Shown piece after piece: positions 1 to 8,696 of a stretch of 47,304 nt of DNA (the first letter of the stretch is position 1; every line of letters begins with the position of its first letter). The notes under the pieces are model-generated. The model was not told where the DNA came from and ran no database searches. It was given only the letters and a program-made list of their open reading frames with translations. The DNA is from an uncultured Clostridia bacterium (GTDB taxonomy: Bacteria; Bacillota; Clostridia; TANB77; CAG-508). Position numbers and translations under genes: made by a program. Location: the NCBI GenBank assembly GCA_934149275.1, contig CAKPEG010000013.1:1-47304 (forward strand). Reading direction: 5' to 3'.

Positions 1-32
1 TATATAATATTTATCAAAAAATAATTATCCCT

Positions 33-70
33 TTTTTAAAATGTCCTTGACAAGGGGGACATTTTAAAAA
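33..70. repeat. 14-bp inverted repeat at the edge of a gene relic
   Basis: The arms TTTTTAAAATGTCC (33-46) and GGACATTTTAAAAA (57-70) are exact reverse complements separated by 10 bases. The repeat overlaps the upstream part of the relic reading frame at 40-150, so it may be the end of an inserted sequence or simply a hairpin. There is no clean U-run, so I do not call it a terminator. Confidence 0.5.
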
Positions 71-150
71 TGATGAAGGATGATAATTATCCAATTGATA
101 AGATTATGAAATATACTAAGTTGAGTAAAGAAGAAGTTGAAAAATTGTAA
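40..150 (+). pseudogene. 3' relic resembling the C-terminus of an Rpn/PDDEXK-family putative transposase
   Basis: The open frame from 40 to the TAA at 148-150 ends KMMKDDNYPIDKIMKYTKLS followed by KEEVEKL. This resembles the usual C-terminal tail of Rpn/PD-(D/E)XK transposase-like proteins, where a short helix pair ends in a 'TGLS-EEIEKL'-like motif. A stop at 37-39 closes the frame upstream and no nuclease domain is present. A free-standing peptide from the ATG at 70 (26 aa) is possible, but no ribosome binding site stands in front of it. The family assignment is from memory of the tail motif only and is uncertain. Confidence 0.35.
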
Positions 151-529
151 GGATATTTAATAGAGTATGCTGAAGTTATAATATATGTATGATTATGCTA
201 CATTTTCATTATTTTGTAGCACAGTTGTAAAAAGAGATTGATATTGTTGATTATGTTATAAGAAATGTTAATAATTAAATATGCCAGTCTATAATAACGA
301 TATAGATTTAAAAAGCCATTTGGAAATGTTGAGTTTTCAAATGGCTTTTTACTTCGAATTGTAGAAACAGAAAATATTTTGACTAAAAAATGAAAAAAAT
401 GTAAAAAAGCATTTTCTGTTTGGAAATTATATGATACTATTCCAATAAATACATATTTAACTGAAAAAGGAAAAAAGAAAAAGCGAGTTTTGATTTTAAG
501 TTATTAAAGGAAAACGAAGGGAGAAGAAG
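151..529. other. Non-coding stretch upstream of the OLD nuclease
   Basis: I see no credible gene here. It holds a small stem (TGCTACA 196-202 / TGTAGCA 215-221), the terminator at 311-350 and AT-rich sequence leading to the ribosome binding site GGGAG about 10 bases before the ATG at 530. No promoter with two good boxes was found. Confidence 0.4.
311..350 (+). terminator. Rho-independent terminator
   Basis: AAAAGCCATTTG (311-322) pairs with CAAATGGCTTTTT (338-350), giving a strong stem with an A-run before it and a U-run after it. It works in either direction and insulates the next gene from upstream reading. Confidence 0.8.
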
Positions 530-2452
530 ATGTATATTAGCAAAGTTGTAATAAAAAATTATCGTTCAATAAAAGATTTAGTATTAAATTTTAATCCAGG
601 AAAAAATATAATAGTTGGAAAAAACAATTCGGGTAAAAGTAATATTATAAAGGCAATCGATATAGTTTTAGGAGAGAGTTCACCGACTTATGTTAAATAT
701 AATAATATAACGGAGAGTGATTTTTATTCTAATAGTTCAGGAACAACTAATAAAATAATGATTTTTTGTGAACTTCAAAAAAATGAGTGCGAAAAAATAG
801 ATATTAATCTTGTAAAGCAAAGTAAATTTTATGGAAAATATATTGAAAATTTATATGATGAGGAAGACATATTAAAAAATAGAGAAATTCTTTATAATAA
901 TTCTGAGTTTTATGATAGAGAAAAAGATAATAAAAATGAAAATTGGTTGTCTTTGTATTATAAAAATAGTAAATTTAAAGAGAATTTTATTAATAAAATA
1001 GGTGATAAAAATAAGTTTGCGTTTTTATTTACTGCAAAAATTAATGGTGAAATTATTGAAAAGGATTTTAAATTTTTGGTATATAATGAATTACTTAATA
1101 AATGGACAGTTTTCTTTAATGGACAATTAAGAAACTTATTATTACAGAGTGCTATTATTCCAGCTTTTAGAGAGCCTTCTCAACAATTCTCATTAAGTCA
1201 ATGGGCGTGGTATGGAAAAATGATGAGAGTTCTTACTAAGAATGTATCTGAAGAAAAATGGAAAGAGTATGAAGAAGTTTCAAGTAAAGTTATGGATGTA
1301 TCAAACGAAATATTTGGGGAAGTGACAAAGGAAATAAATATGGGAACCTTAAAAGTTGCATTTCCAAATACAGAGCTGTATTTTAGATTTTTAGAAGGAA
1401 AAAAATCAGAGTTATATAAAAATGCCAAAATATTTGTTGATGATGGTTTTATGTCTGATATTTCACTTAAAGGTGCTGGAATACAAAGTGCTATAATTAT
1501 TGGATTATATACATATTATGTTAAAAATATTGCGAAGGTTAAGAATGCACTATTATGTTTAGAAGAGCCAGAGTTGTATTTGCATCCACATGGAAAACGA
1601 ATAATTTCGAATCGAGTTAATGAATTTCTAGATGCAGGTGAAAATCAAGCAATAATTGTGACTCATGCAGAGGAATTTATAGAACTAAAAAATAAAAATT
1701 CTAAAATAATAAAAATTACTAAGGATAATAATCACGGAAGTATTGCACATGAAATTAATTTAGATCAATGCAGGGAAGTAATACTGAGAAATGAGAATAA
1801 AGAAATATTTTTTGCAGATAAAGTTATTTTGTGTGAAGGAAAAGAAAAGTTATTATTAGAATTTTTAAATTTAAATTGTTTAAATGGAAAGCTTGATGAT
1901 AATAATATTTCAATAATTAGTGTAAATGGAAAAAATAATTTTAAAAAATATGTTCAAATTGCAAAAAAAATAGATGTAAAGGTATATATAATTGCTGATT
2001 TTGATTATTTATTGAGGGATAATAGAAAAGAAAAATTAAAACAGTATAATAAAAGTTATGAGGGAGATATAAGTAATTTAAATTTGACAGAATTGCAGTA
2101 TATTAGTCAAATTAAGGACAATAAAATGCAAAAATTTATATCAAATCTAAGACAAGAATTACTTAAATATGATGAAGAAAAATTTTATAAATCAAAGAAT
2201 TTAGAAGAATATGATAATTTTATTTTTGCATATGAAAATAAAAAATATACTATAAGCGATTGCATAAAAAAATTACAGAAAAATAATATTTTTCTTGAGG
2301 ATGCGGAAGTGGAAAATCTTTTTAAAAAACTTACGCATTCGAAAATGAAGGAAGAGGATATATATAAATTATATGATAGTGAAGATGTTGATAATGAATT
2401 TAATGAAGAAAAAATGGATAGATTGTTAGAGTTTTTGAGAGAATTGATATAG
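530..2452 (+). CDS. OLD-family ATP-dependent nuclease (AAA ATPase + TOPRIM)
   Basis: A 640-residue protein with an ABC/SMC-like ATPase split around an insertion, followed by a TOPRIM nuclease domain. Walker A is GKNNSGKS (30-37). The Walker B/D-loop region is CLEEPELYLHPHG around 343-355, with an H-loop-like ITHAEEF further on. The TOPRIM domain shows VILCEGKEK with Glu436 and IADFD with Asp490/Asp492, the expected metal ligands. The family (OLD, overcoming lysogenization defect) comprises DNA nucleases; class 2 members pair with a UvrD-like helicase in Gabija. No helicase lies beside it here, so a class 1, stand-alone type is more likely. The gene is monocistronic, with inverted repeats on both sides. 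Phage defence is an inference from the family. Start: ATG with GGGAGAAG upstream. Confidence 0.87.
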   Translation: MYISKVVIKNYRSIKDLVLNFNPGKNIIVGKNNSGKSNIIKAIDIVLGESSPTYVKYNNITESDFYSNSSGTTNKIMIFCELQKNECEKIDINLVKQSKFYGKYIENLYDEEDILKNREILYNNSEFYDREKDNKNENWLSLYYKNSKFKENFINKIGDKNKFAFLFTAKINGEIIEKDFKFLVYNELLNKWTVFFNGQLRNLLLQSAIIPAFREPSQQFSLSQWAWYGKMMRVLTKNVSEEKWKEYEEVSSKVMDVSNEIFGEVTKEINMGTLKVAFPNTELYFRFLEGKKSELYKNAKIFVDDGFMSDISLKGAGIQSAIIIGLYTYYVKNIAKVKNALLCLEEPELYLHPHGKRIISNRVNEFLDAGENQAIIVTHAEEFIELKNKNSKIIKITKDNNHGSIAHEINLDQCREVILRNENKEIFFADKVILCEGKEKLLLEFLNLNCLNGKLDDNNISIISVNGKNNFKKYVQIAKKIDVKVYIIADFDYLLRDNRKEKLKQYNKSYEGDISNLNLTELQYISQIKDNKMQKFISNLRQELLKYDEEKFYKSKNLEEYDNFIFAYENKKYTISDCIKKLQKNNIFLEDAEVENLFKKLTHSKMKEEDIYKLYDSEDVDNEFNEEKMDRLLEFLRELI

Positions 2453-2714
2453 TTGAAAGAAATTGTTACAATATGGATAATCATAAAAATTATGAAAACT
2501 ATAGAGGATATGAGTGGTAATTGGAAAGATATAAGTAAGATTTTAAAACGATGAAAAATGAATTATTCAACTAAAAAGGTCAATGAATATTATTGAAATA
2601 ATGATATTCATTGACCTTTACTTATTAATGTATATTGGATAAAAAATACAAAGTTAATTATTGGATTAAATTGTAGAGATATACAAAAAAATAGCAAAAA
2701 TATGTCAAATATAG
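2453..2714. other. Intergenic region between the nuclease and the polysaccharide operon
   Basis: Short open frames just after the nuclease (for example ATG 2474 to TAA 2518) are too short and lack ribosome binding sites. The region otherwise holds the hairpin at 2573-2620 and AT-rich sequence before the operon promoter. Confidence 0.4.
2573..2620. terminator. Hairpin between nuclease gene and polysaccharide operon
   Basis: AAAGGTCAATGAATAT (2575-2590) is exactly complementary to ATATTCATTGACCTTT (2604-2619). The stem is long, with an A-run at the left and only a short T-tract at the right, so it is a probable but not textbook terminator for the nuclease gene. Confidence 0.65.
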
Positions 2715-2743
2715 TTGAAAAATGTGTGTAGTATTTATATAAT
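2715..2743 (+). promoter_or_regulatory. Promoter of the surface-polysaccharide operon
   Basis: TTGAAA (2715-2720), 17-base spacer, TATAAT (2738-2743), about 30 bases before the first gene. It is the only strong promoter seen ahead of six tightly spaced genes. Confidence 0.8.
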
Positions 2744-2775
2744 AACCATGTTATAAATTTGAGAGGAATGACAAA

Positions 2776-3891
2776 ATGGAAAAAGATAAACCAATTATAG
2801 TTGCACAAATTATGGGAAAATGGATTGGTGGTGGTGTTGAGGCTGTTGTCATGAATTATTATAGACATATTGATAGAACTAAAATTCAATTTGATTTTAT
2901 TTGTGATGAGGATTCAACTAATATACCATACGATGAAATAGAAAAATTAGGTGGTAGAGTTATAATTGTTCCACCATATCAACATATTTTTGCGTACTTA
3001 AAGAAATTAAAACAGATTTTTAAAGAGAATAAATATAAAATTGTACATTCACATATTAATGCTTTGTCAGTATTTCCATTATATGCAGCTAAGTGTGTAG
3101 GTGTTCCAGTTAGAATTGCACATAGTCATTCAACAAGTAATAAAAAAGAATGGAAAAAAACATTAATGAAAAATATGTTAAGACCATTTAGTAAAGTATT
3201 TGCAACAGATTATATGTGCTGTAGTGAGCTTGCGGGAAGATGGTTGTTTGGAAATAAAACTTATGATGAGGGGAAAGTTTACTTATTAAACAATGCAATT
3301 GATGTTGAGAAATTTGCATATAATGAAGATGTTAGAAAAGCCAAAAGAAAAGAATTAGAGATAGCTGATGATACATTTGTTATTGGTCATATAGGCAGAT
3401 TTGTGGCTCAAAAGAACCATATTTTTTTAATTGATATTTTTAATGAAGTACATAAAGAAAAAGAGAATTCAGTTTTATTATTAGTTGGACAAGGTCCTTT
3501 GGAAAATGAAATTAAAGAAAAAGTTAACAGACTGGGATTATCTGATTCTGTTAAATTCCTTGGACAGAGGGGTGATGTTTCTGAATTGTATCAGGCATTT
3601 GATTTGTTCTTGTTGCCAAGTTTGTATGAAGGACTTCCTGTTGTTGGAGTTGAGGCACAGGCTGCTGGTCTATTGTGTGTATTATCAAGTGATATGACAA
3701 AAGAAACTAAAATATTGAATTCTACGAAATTTGTCGATTTAGACCAAGAGGTTAAAGAATGGGCTAATAAAATTTTAAATAATGATTTAAATAATAGAAA
3801 AGAGAAATGCGAAAATTTAGTAAATTCTCAGTATAATATAAAAAAAGAAGCAGTTAGATTAGAAGAAAAATATATTATAAAGGATGAATAA
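2776..3891 (+). CDS. GT4-family glycosyltransferase (GT-B fold), polysaccharide biosynthesis
   Basis: A 371-residue cytoplasmic retaining glycosyltransferase of the GT4/'glycosyl transferases group 1' kind. The N-terminal Rossmann half begins AQIMGKWIGGGVEAVVMNYY, a glycine-rich acceptor-side loop typical of capsule and EPS transferases. The C-terminal half has HIGRFVAQKNH, GQGPLENEI and the donor-binding EX7E motif EGLPVVGVE (Glu285 and Glu293). Length is normal for the family. It is the first gene after the operon promoter, and the next ATG follows the stop after 3 bases. Family and general role are secure; the sugar transferred cannot be read from sequence. Confidence 0.9.
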   Translation: MEKDKPIIVAQIMGKWIGGGVEAVVMNYYRHIDRTKIQFDFICDEDSTNIPYDEIEKLGGRVIIVPPYQHIFAYLKKLKQIFKENKYKIVHSHINALSVFPLYAAKCVGVPVRIAHSHSTSNKKEWKKTLMKNMLRPFSKVFATDYMCCSELAGRWLFGNKTYDEGKVYLLNNAIDVEKFAYNEDVRKAKRKELEIADDTFVIGHIGRFVAQKNHIFLIDIFNEVHKEKENSVLLLVGQGPLENEIKEKVNRLGLSDSVKFLGQRGDVSELYQAFDLFLLPSLYEGLPVVGVEAQAAGLLCVLSSDMTKETKILNSTKFVDLDQEVKEWANKILNNDLNNRKEKCENLVNSQYNIKKEAVRLEEKYIIKDE

Positions 3892-3894
3892 AAT

Positions 3895-6279
3895 ATGAAG
3901 AAAATTGGAATTGTAACATGTTATTTTAAGAACAATTATGGAAGTATGTTACAGGCTTATGCTACAAAGAAAATATTAGATAATAATGATATTCCAAATG
4001 AAACAATTAATATAGATTATAATCAGGATTTTAAAAAAGGTAAGAGAAAATATTACTTTACACAAATTACTAATTTTAAGTTTATAAAAAATAAATTAGG
4101 AATGATTAAGTTAAAGTTTGATAAAAAAATTAATAAAGAGCTAGGGAAAAATATTGCTACTAGGAATAAAGCTTACAAAAATTTTAGACAAGAAATTAAT
4201 TTATCAAGAACAAATAAGAATTATACTGAACTAACAGAGCAGGCAAAAGAATTGTATTCCGATGTTATTGTAGGAAGTGATCAGTTATGGTTGCCTGTAA
4301 ATGTAGTATCTGATTATTATACATTAAACTGGGTTCCAGATGAGGTTAATAAAGTTTCGTATTCAACAAGTTTTGGATTTTCAAGTATTCCTAAGAAATA
4401 TAATGCATTATATAAGAAATTTTTAAGTAGACTTAATTTTGTTTCAACACGTGAAGAAAGTGGTGTGAAAATAATAAAAGATGTTGCTGATATTGATGCA
4501 AAGCTTGTTTGTGATCCAACTATTCTTTTAACTAAAGAAGAATGGTTAAATGAAACTAGTACTAAAAGAATTTATGAGGACAAGTATATATTATGCTATT
4601 TTTTAGGAAATAATATTGAACATCGTAAATTTGCAGAGAGATTAAGAGAGAAGACTGGATATAAAATTGTTTCACTAAATCATGCAGATGAATATGTAAA
4701 ATATAGTGATAAGTTTTGTGATTATGCACCATTTGATGTTGGACCTAGAGAGTGGATAAATTTAGTGGCAAATGCTGAATATGTTTTGACTGATTCATTT
4801 CATGGTACAGTTTTTTCAATATTGTTTAATAAAATGTTTTTTGACTTTAGAAGACATAATAATAAAAGTAAGGTTTCAACAAATTCAAGAATTGATTCTT
4901 TACTTGATGTTGCAGGTATTGGTAAAGAAAGAATATTGAATGGAACAGAGAATATTGATGATGTATTAAATTATGAAATAGAATATGATTCCGTAAATGA
5001 AAATATTAATAAATTTAGAGAAGAGTCCAAAGAATGGCTTTTGAATTCTATAAAATGGAAAGGTAATTCATTTAAACATGTAGATGCATCTTGCAAAGAG
5101 GATTGCTGTGGATGTTCTGCTTGTAAAAGCATTTGCCCACAAAAAGCTATTGAAATGAAAGAAGATGAAGAAGGCTTTTTATATCCTTTTATTGATGAAA
5201 AGAAATGTACACAATGTGGAGCGTGTAAAAGAGTATGCCCAATAATAAATAAAGAGAAAGAAAAAGTGTGCAAACAATATGCATATATTTTAAATAATAA
5301 AAATGATGAAATCAGAAAAGAGTCAACGTCAGGAGGTTTTTTTACTGAGATCGCTAAATATACATTGAGAAATAATGGAGTTGTGTATGGAGCTTCTTTT
5401 ACTGACAATTTTGAGGTAGCACACACTAAAGCACTAAAAATTGATGAATTAGCTAAATATAGAAATAGTAAATATGTTCAAAGTAATTTATTAAATTCGT
5501 TTAATGAAGTTCGTACATATTTAAATGAGGGAAGACTAGTATGTTATAGTGGAACACCATGTCAAATTGAAGGATTACAACATTTTTTAAACAAAAAATA
5601 TGAGAATTTAATTACAGTTGATGTAGTGTGTAGAGCAGTGCCTTCACCAAAATTGCTAAGAAAATATATAAGTTATATTAAGAACAAATTTTTAAAAGGT
5701 GAAGAAATTAAATCTATTTCTTTTAGAAACAAAGATAAATATGGTTATAAATATACACAAATGAAAATAGAAAGTCAGAATTATAAATATGAATCTGGTG
5801 TTGAATCAGATCCATATGTGAGAGCATTTTTTGAGGGATATTCTACAAGGCCAGCTTGTGCTAAATGTAGATTTAAAAAGAAATATAGAAAAAGTGATTT
5901 TACGATGTGGGATTGCTTTAATGTTGAAAATTTCAATAAAAAAATGGATGATAATTTAGGAACTACTAGAGTATTAATTCATACAAAAAAGGGAAAGAAA
6001 ATATTTGATATAATATCTGAAAAATTTGTATTTGTAGAAGTTAATCCGGATGTCGCGATTAAAGATTCAAGAGAATTAATAAAATCTACAAATAGAAATG
6101 GCAAAGCTAAAGTTTTTTTCGAAGATATTAATTTGTGTGATATTGAAAATGTTTTTAATAAATATTTTTCAGATACATTACGAGTTAAATTAGAAAGAAC
6201 TTTAAGGAAAAGATTGGTTAATTTAAAAATGTATAAAAAAATTAAAAGAGTGGCTAAAAGAATTTTGAAAAGAGGATAA
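3895..6279 (+). CDS. Polysaccharide pyruvyltransferase fused to a ferredoxin/FrhB-type reductase
   Basis: A 794-residue fusion. Residues about 1-330 are a polysaccharide pyruvyltransferase domain (starts KIGIVTCYFKNNYGSMLQAY; SDVIVGSDQLWLP; LTDSFHGTVFSILF), which would put a pyruvate ketal on a sugar. Residues 404-414 and 438-448 carry two CxxCxxCxxxCP motifs for two [4Fe-4S] clusters (C404, C407, C410, C414; C438, C441, C444, C448). The rest is a coenzyme F420 hydrogenase/dehydrogenase beta-subunit (FrhB-like) domain (STSGGFFTEIAKY, YSGTPCQIEGL, KCRFKKKYRKSDFTMWDCF). Such FrhB-like proteins often sit beside pyruvyltransferases in capsule loci. What the redox half does is unknown, and F420 itself is not implied. 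The stop is one base from the next ATG, so translation is coupled. Confidence 0.88.
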   Translation: MKKIGIVTCYFKNNYGSMLQAYATKKILDNNDIPNETINIDYNQDFKKGKRKYYFTQITNFKFIKNKLGMIKLKFDKKINKELGKNIATRNKAYKNFRQEINLSRTNKNYTELTEQAKELYSDVIVGSDQLWLPVNVVSDYYTLNWVPDEVNKVSYSTSFGFSSIPKKYNALYKKFLSRLNFVSTREESGVKIIKDVADIDAKLVCDPTILLTKEEWLNETSTKRIYEDKYILCYFLGNNIEHRKFAERLREKTGYKIVSLNHADEYVKYSDKFCDYAPFDVGPREWINLVANAEYVLTDSFHGTVFSILFNKMFFDFRRHNNKSKVSTNSRIDSLLDVAGIGKERILNGTENIDDVLNYEIEYDSVNENINKFREESKEWLLNSIKWKGNSFKHVDASCKEDCCGCSACKSICPQKAIEMKEDEEGFLYPFIDEKKCTQCGACKRVCPIINKEKEKVCKQYAYILNNKNDEIRKESTSGGFFTEIAKYTLRNNGVVYGASFTDNFEVAHTKALKIDELAKYRNSKYVQSNLLNSFNEVRTYLNEGRLVCYSGTPCQIEGLQHFLNKKYENLITVDVVCRAVPSPKLLRKYISYIKNKFLKGEEIKSISFRNKDKYGYKYTQMKIESQNYKYESGVESDPYVRAFFEGYSTRPACAKCRFKKKYRKSDFTMWDCFNVENFNKKMDDNLGTTRVLIHTKKGKKIFDIISEKFVFVEVNPDVAIKDSRELIKSTNRNGKAKVFFEDINLCDIENVFNKYFSDTLRVKLERTLRKRLVNLKMYKKIKRVAKRILKRG

Positions 6280-6280
6280 A

Positions 6281-7318
6281 ATGGAGGATAAAATAAGTAT
6301 TATTGTGCCTATTTATAATGTGCCTGAAATATTTTTAAAAAGGTGTATTGATAGTTTAATTCATCAGACATATGGGAATATTGAAATAATTTTAGTAGAT
6401 GATGGATCAGATGAAAAATGTGCTAAAATGTGTAATAAATTTTTAAAGATTGATAATCGTATTATAGTTATTCATCAGGAGAATAAAGGACTTTCTGTAA
6501 CAAGAAATGTTGGTGTTAATAAGTCAAGTGGAAAATGGATTATGTTCGTTGATGGAGATGATTATCTATCTGAAAATTTGTGTATGGAATTAGAAAACAT
6601 AAATAATAAATTTCCAAATTTAGATGTTATATGTTGTGGATATAATAGAGATATGGGGAAAAAAATTATTGAATGTAAATTAAATGAGATTCAAGAAGGG
6701 TTATATTTGGATGAAGAAAATAAATATTTGCAAAGAAAGGTTTTAGATTTTAATGCTCATTTTTCTTCTGCGACATGTAAATTGATTAGAAGAAAATTTT
6801 TAATTGATTACGGTATTTATCATGATGAAAGTTTAAAGTATGGTGTGGAAGGAATAGAATTTAATAACAGACTTTGGAAAAGAGTTAAAAAGGCATATGT
6901 TTTGAATAAGTATATGTATTTTTATGTGTGTAATAATAAATCTATTACCAATGTACATAATGAGGAAAATTATAGATTTGTATTAGAAGGGTTAAATAAA
7001 ATTAAAAATCAAATAAATGATGAGAGTGATGAATTTAGGGAAGCATTAATTAGTGATTTTTATAAAAGAATTGTATTTGTAATTATAACTGTGGCTATAA
7101 GTGGCTATTTTAGTCCAATGAACAAAGAAAAATATGAGCTTAAAAAAAATAAGTACATGAAATATCTTGAAAATGATTTAATAAAAGAAACTTTAAAAAG
7201 ATATGATAAAAAACAATTTGATATATTCAGAAATATTATAATTTATTGTATAAAACATAAGTTTTTCTTTGCTATTAAAATAATTTCTAATGTAAGATAT
7301 TTTCAGAAAATAAGGTAG
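6281..7318 (+). CDS. GT2-family glycosyltransferase
   Basis: A 345-residue GT-A glycosyltransferase. It opens with KISIIVPIYNVPEIFLKRCI, has ILVDDGSDE, NKGLSVTRNVG and the metal-binding FVDGDDY (Asp91-Gly-Asp93-Asp94), all standard GT2 features. The C-terminal 120 residues are basic and probably membrane-associated (VIITVAISGYF). It starts one base after the preceding stop and lies between the pyruvyltransferase fusion and the polymerase. It should add one sugar to the lipid-linked repeat unit; the sugar is not predictable. Confidence 0.9.
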   Translation: MEDKISIIVPIYNVPEIFLKRCIDSLIHQTYGNIEIILVDDGSDEKCAKMCNKFLKIDNRIIVIHQENKGLSVTRNVGVNKSSGKWIMFVDGDDYLSENLCMELENINNKFPNLDVICCGYNRDMGKKIIECKLNEIQEGLYLDEENKYLQRKVLDFNAHFSSATCKLIRRKFLIDYGIYHDESLKYGVEGIEFNNRLWKRVKKAYVLNKYMYFYVCNNKSITNVHNEENYRFVLEGLNKIKNQINDESDEFREALISDFYKRIVFVIITVAISGYFSPMNKEKYELKKNKYMKYLENDLIKETLKRYDKKQFDIFRNIIIYCIKHKFFFAIKIISNVRYFQKIR

Positions 7319-7367
7319 ATATGTCGACAATATTAATGAAATATGTAATTTTAGAAAGAGGAGTGTA

Positions 7368-8696
7368 ATGGGAATATATTTTTTAGTATTTTTTATTGCT
7401 TTTCTGTTTGTAGTATCATTTCTTTCGGAAAAGTTTTTATTTTCGCCAATGTGTATAATTATTCTTTCGTATTTTATTTCAACAATATTAGCAATTCCGA
7501 ATATAGATTTGTGGAATATTAATTTGAAATATAAAACGATATTTATTATATTAGTTGCTTTATTTTTTTTCATGTTAGGATATTATATTTCAAGTTTATT
7601 GAAAAAAAATAGAAAAAAGAAAGTAATTCAAGTTAAAAATATACAATGTAATATTTTTTCGAGATTTTTTATTGTTGTAATAAATCTTATTACGGTTTTA
7701 TTAATTTTTATATCTGTAAGTAAGATTGTTGGAAAAATTAATCTGAGCAATTTTGGAACTAAAATAGGTCAATATCGAATGTTAAATGCATATTCTGAAA
7801 ATATTAAAAGTATACCAGGATATCTTATTCAGTTATATAAATTTAGTTTGATTGGTTTTTATTTTATTATGTTTATTGTAATAAATAATTGTATTTATCA
7901 AAAAAATAAAAGAGAAAAATGTCAAAAGTATATTTTAGAATTTGTAGTATGCATGTTGTGTCAAATTATGTTAGCACTTCTTTCTGGAGGAAGATATAAT
8001 ATTATAACTTGTTTTCTTGGGATGTTGACTATTATAACAATTATTGCTTCGGAAAATAAAGAAAAAATTCAGAAAACTTTTTCTTTTAGTGTTTATTGGA
8101 AAATATTTATATGTTTAGTAGTTGTTATTTTATTGTTTTCTAGTATGCGAAGTTTGGTGGGAAGAACTAATAATGAGAATAGTTTTACATATATTTCTTC
8201 ATATTTTGGCGGCTCCATTCCACTTTTGGATAAAAAAATAGATTATATAGAAATTGGTGGTAAACAGTTTGGATATAATACTTTTTTTCCTGTTTATAGA
8301 TTATTAGTCAAAGTTGGAATTGCTTCAGAAGCGGGAAAGGGAAATTTGGATTTTACTACATCGGGAAAATTGATGGGAAATGTATATACAGCTTTATATC
8401 CAATTTATAAAGATTTTGGAGTCGGAGGGGTTTGCGTATTACAGTTTATATTCGGATTTTTTAGTTATGTAGTTTATAACTATGTATATGGTTCCTGCTC
8501 ATTAGATAAAAAACATATAATAACTATTATTTTATATGCGATGCATGTAAGTGCTTTTTATTTGAATTCATATAGTGAAACTTTTTTCAGTTATTTATTT
8601 TCGCAAACATTTTTATTAGAACTTATATATTGTTTGATAATATATAATTTTTTATTTAAAATTAAGTTGAAGTGGGGGAAGGAGAGCATTTTATGA
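7368..8696 (+). CDS. Wzy-like O-antigen/oligosaccharide repeat-unit polymerase
   Basis: A 442-residue integral membrane protein with about 11-12 hydrophobic segments from residue 1 onward. It carries family-like features: LLSGGRYNIITCFLG near the middle (an Arg-containing motif) and SGKLMGNVYTALYPIYKDFG before the last helices, with a long extracytoplasmic loop between (FGGSIPLLDKKIDYIEIGG). These are typical of the Wzy superfamily, which joins flipped repeat units in the periplasm-equivalent space. The context between transferases and a flippase agrees. Start ATG 7368 has AGAGGAG seven bases upstream. The stop overlaps the next start in an ATGA arrangement. Confidence 0.82.
   Translation: MGIYFLVFFIAFLFVVSFLSEKFLFSPMCIIILSYFISTILAIPNIDLWNINLKYKTIFIILVALFFFMLGYYISSLLKKNRKKKVIQVKNIQCNIFSRFFIVVINLITVLLIFISVSKIVGKINLSNFGTKIGQYRMLNAYSENIKSIPGYLIQLYKFSLIGFYFIMFIVINNCIYQKNKREKCQKYILEFVVCMLCQIMLALLSGGRYNIITCFLGMLTIITIIASENKEKIQKTFSFSVYWKIFICLVVVILLFSSMRSLVGRTNNENSFTYISSYFGGSIPLLDKKIDYIEIGGKQFGYNTFFPVYRLLVKVGIASEAGKGNLDFTTSGKLMGNVYTALYPIYKDFGVGGVCVLQFIFGFFSYVVYNYVYGSCSLDKKHIITIILYAMHVSAFYLNSYSETFFSYLFSQTFLLELIYCLIIYNFLFKIKLKWGKESIL

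Noticed and set aside
2474..2554. Short peptides after the OLD nuclease (for example MDNHKNYENYRGYEW)
   Set aside because: Too short, no ribosome binding site, and no supporting pattern.
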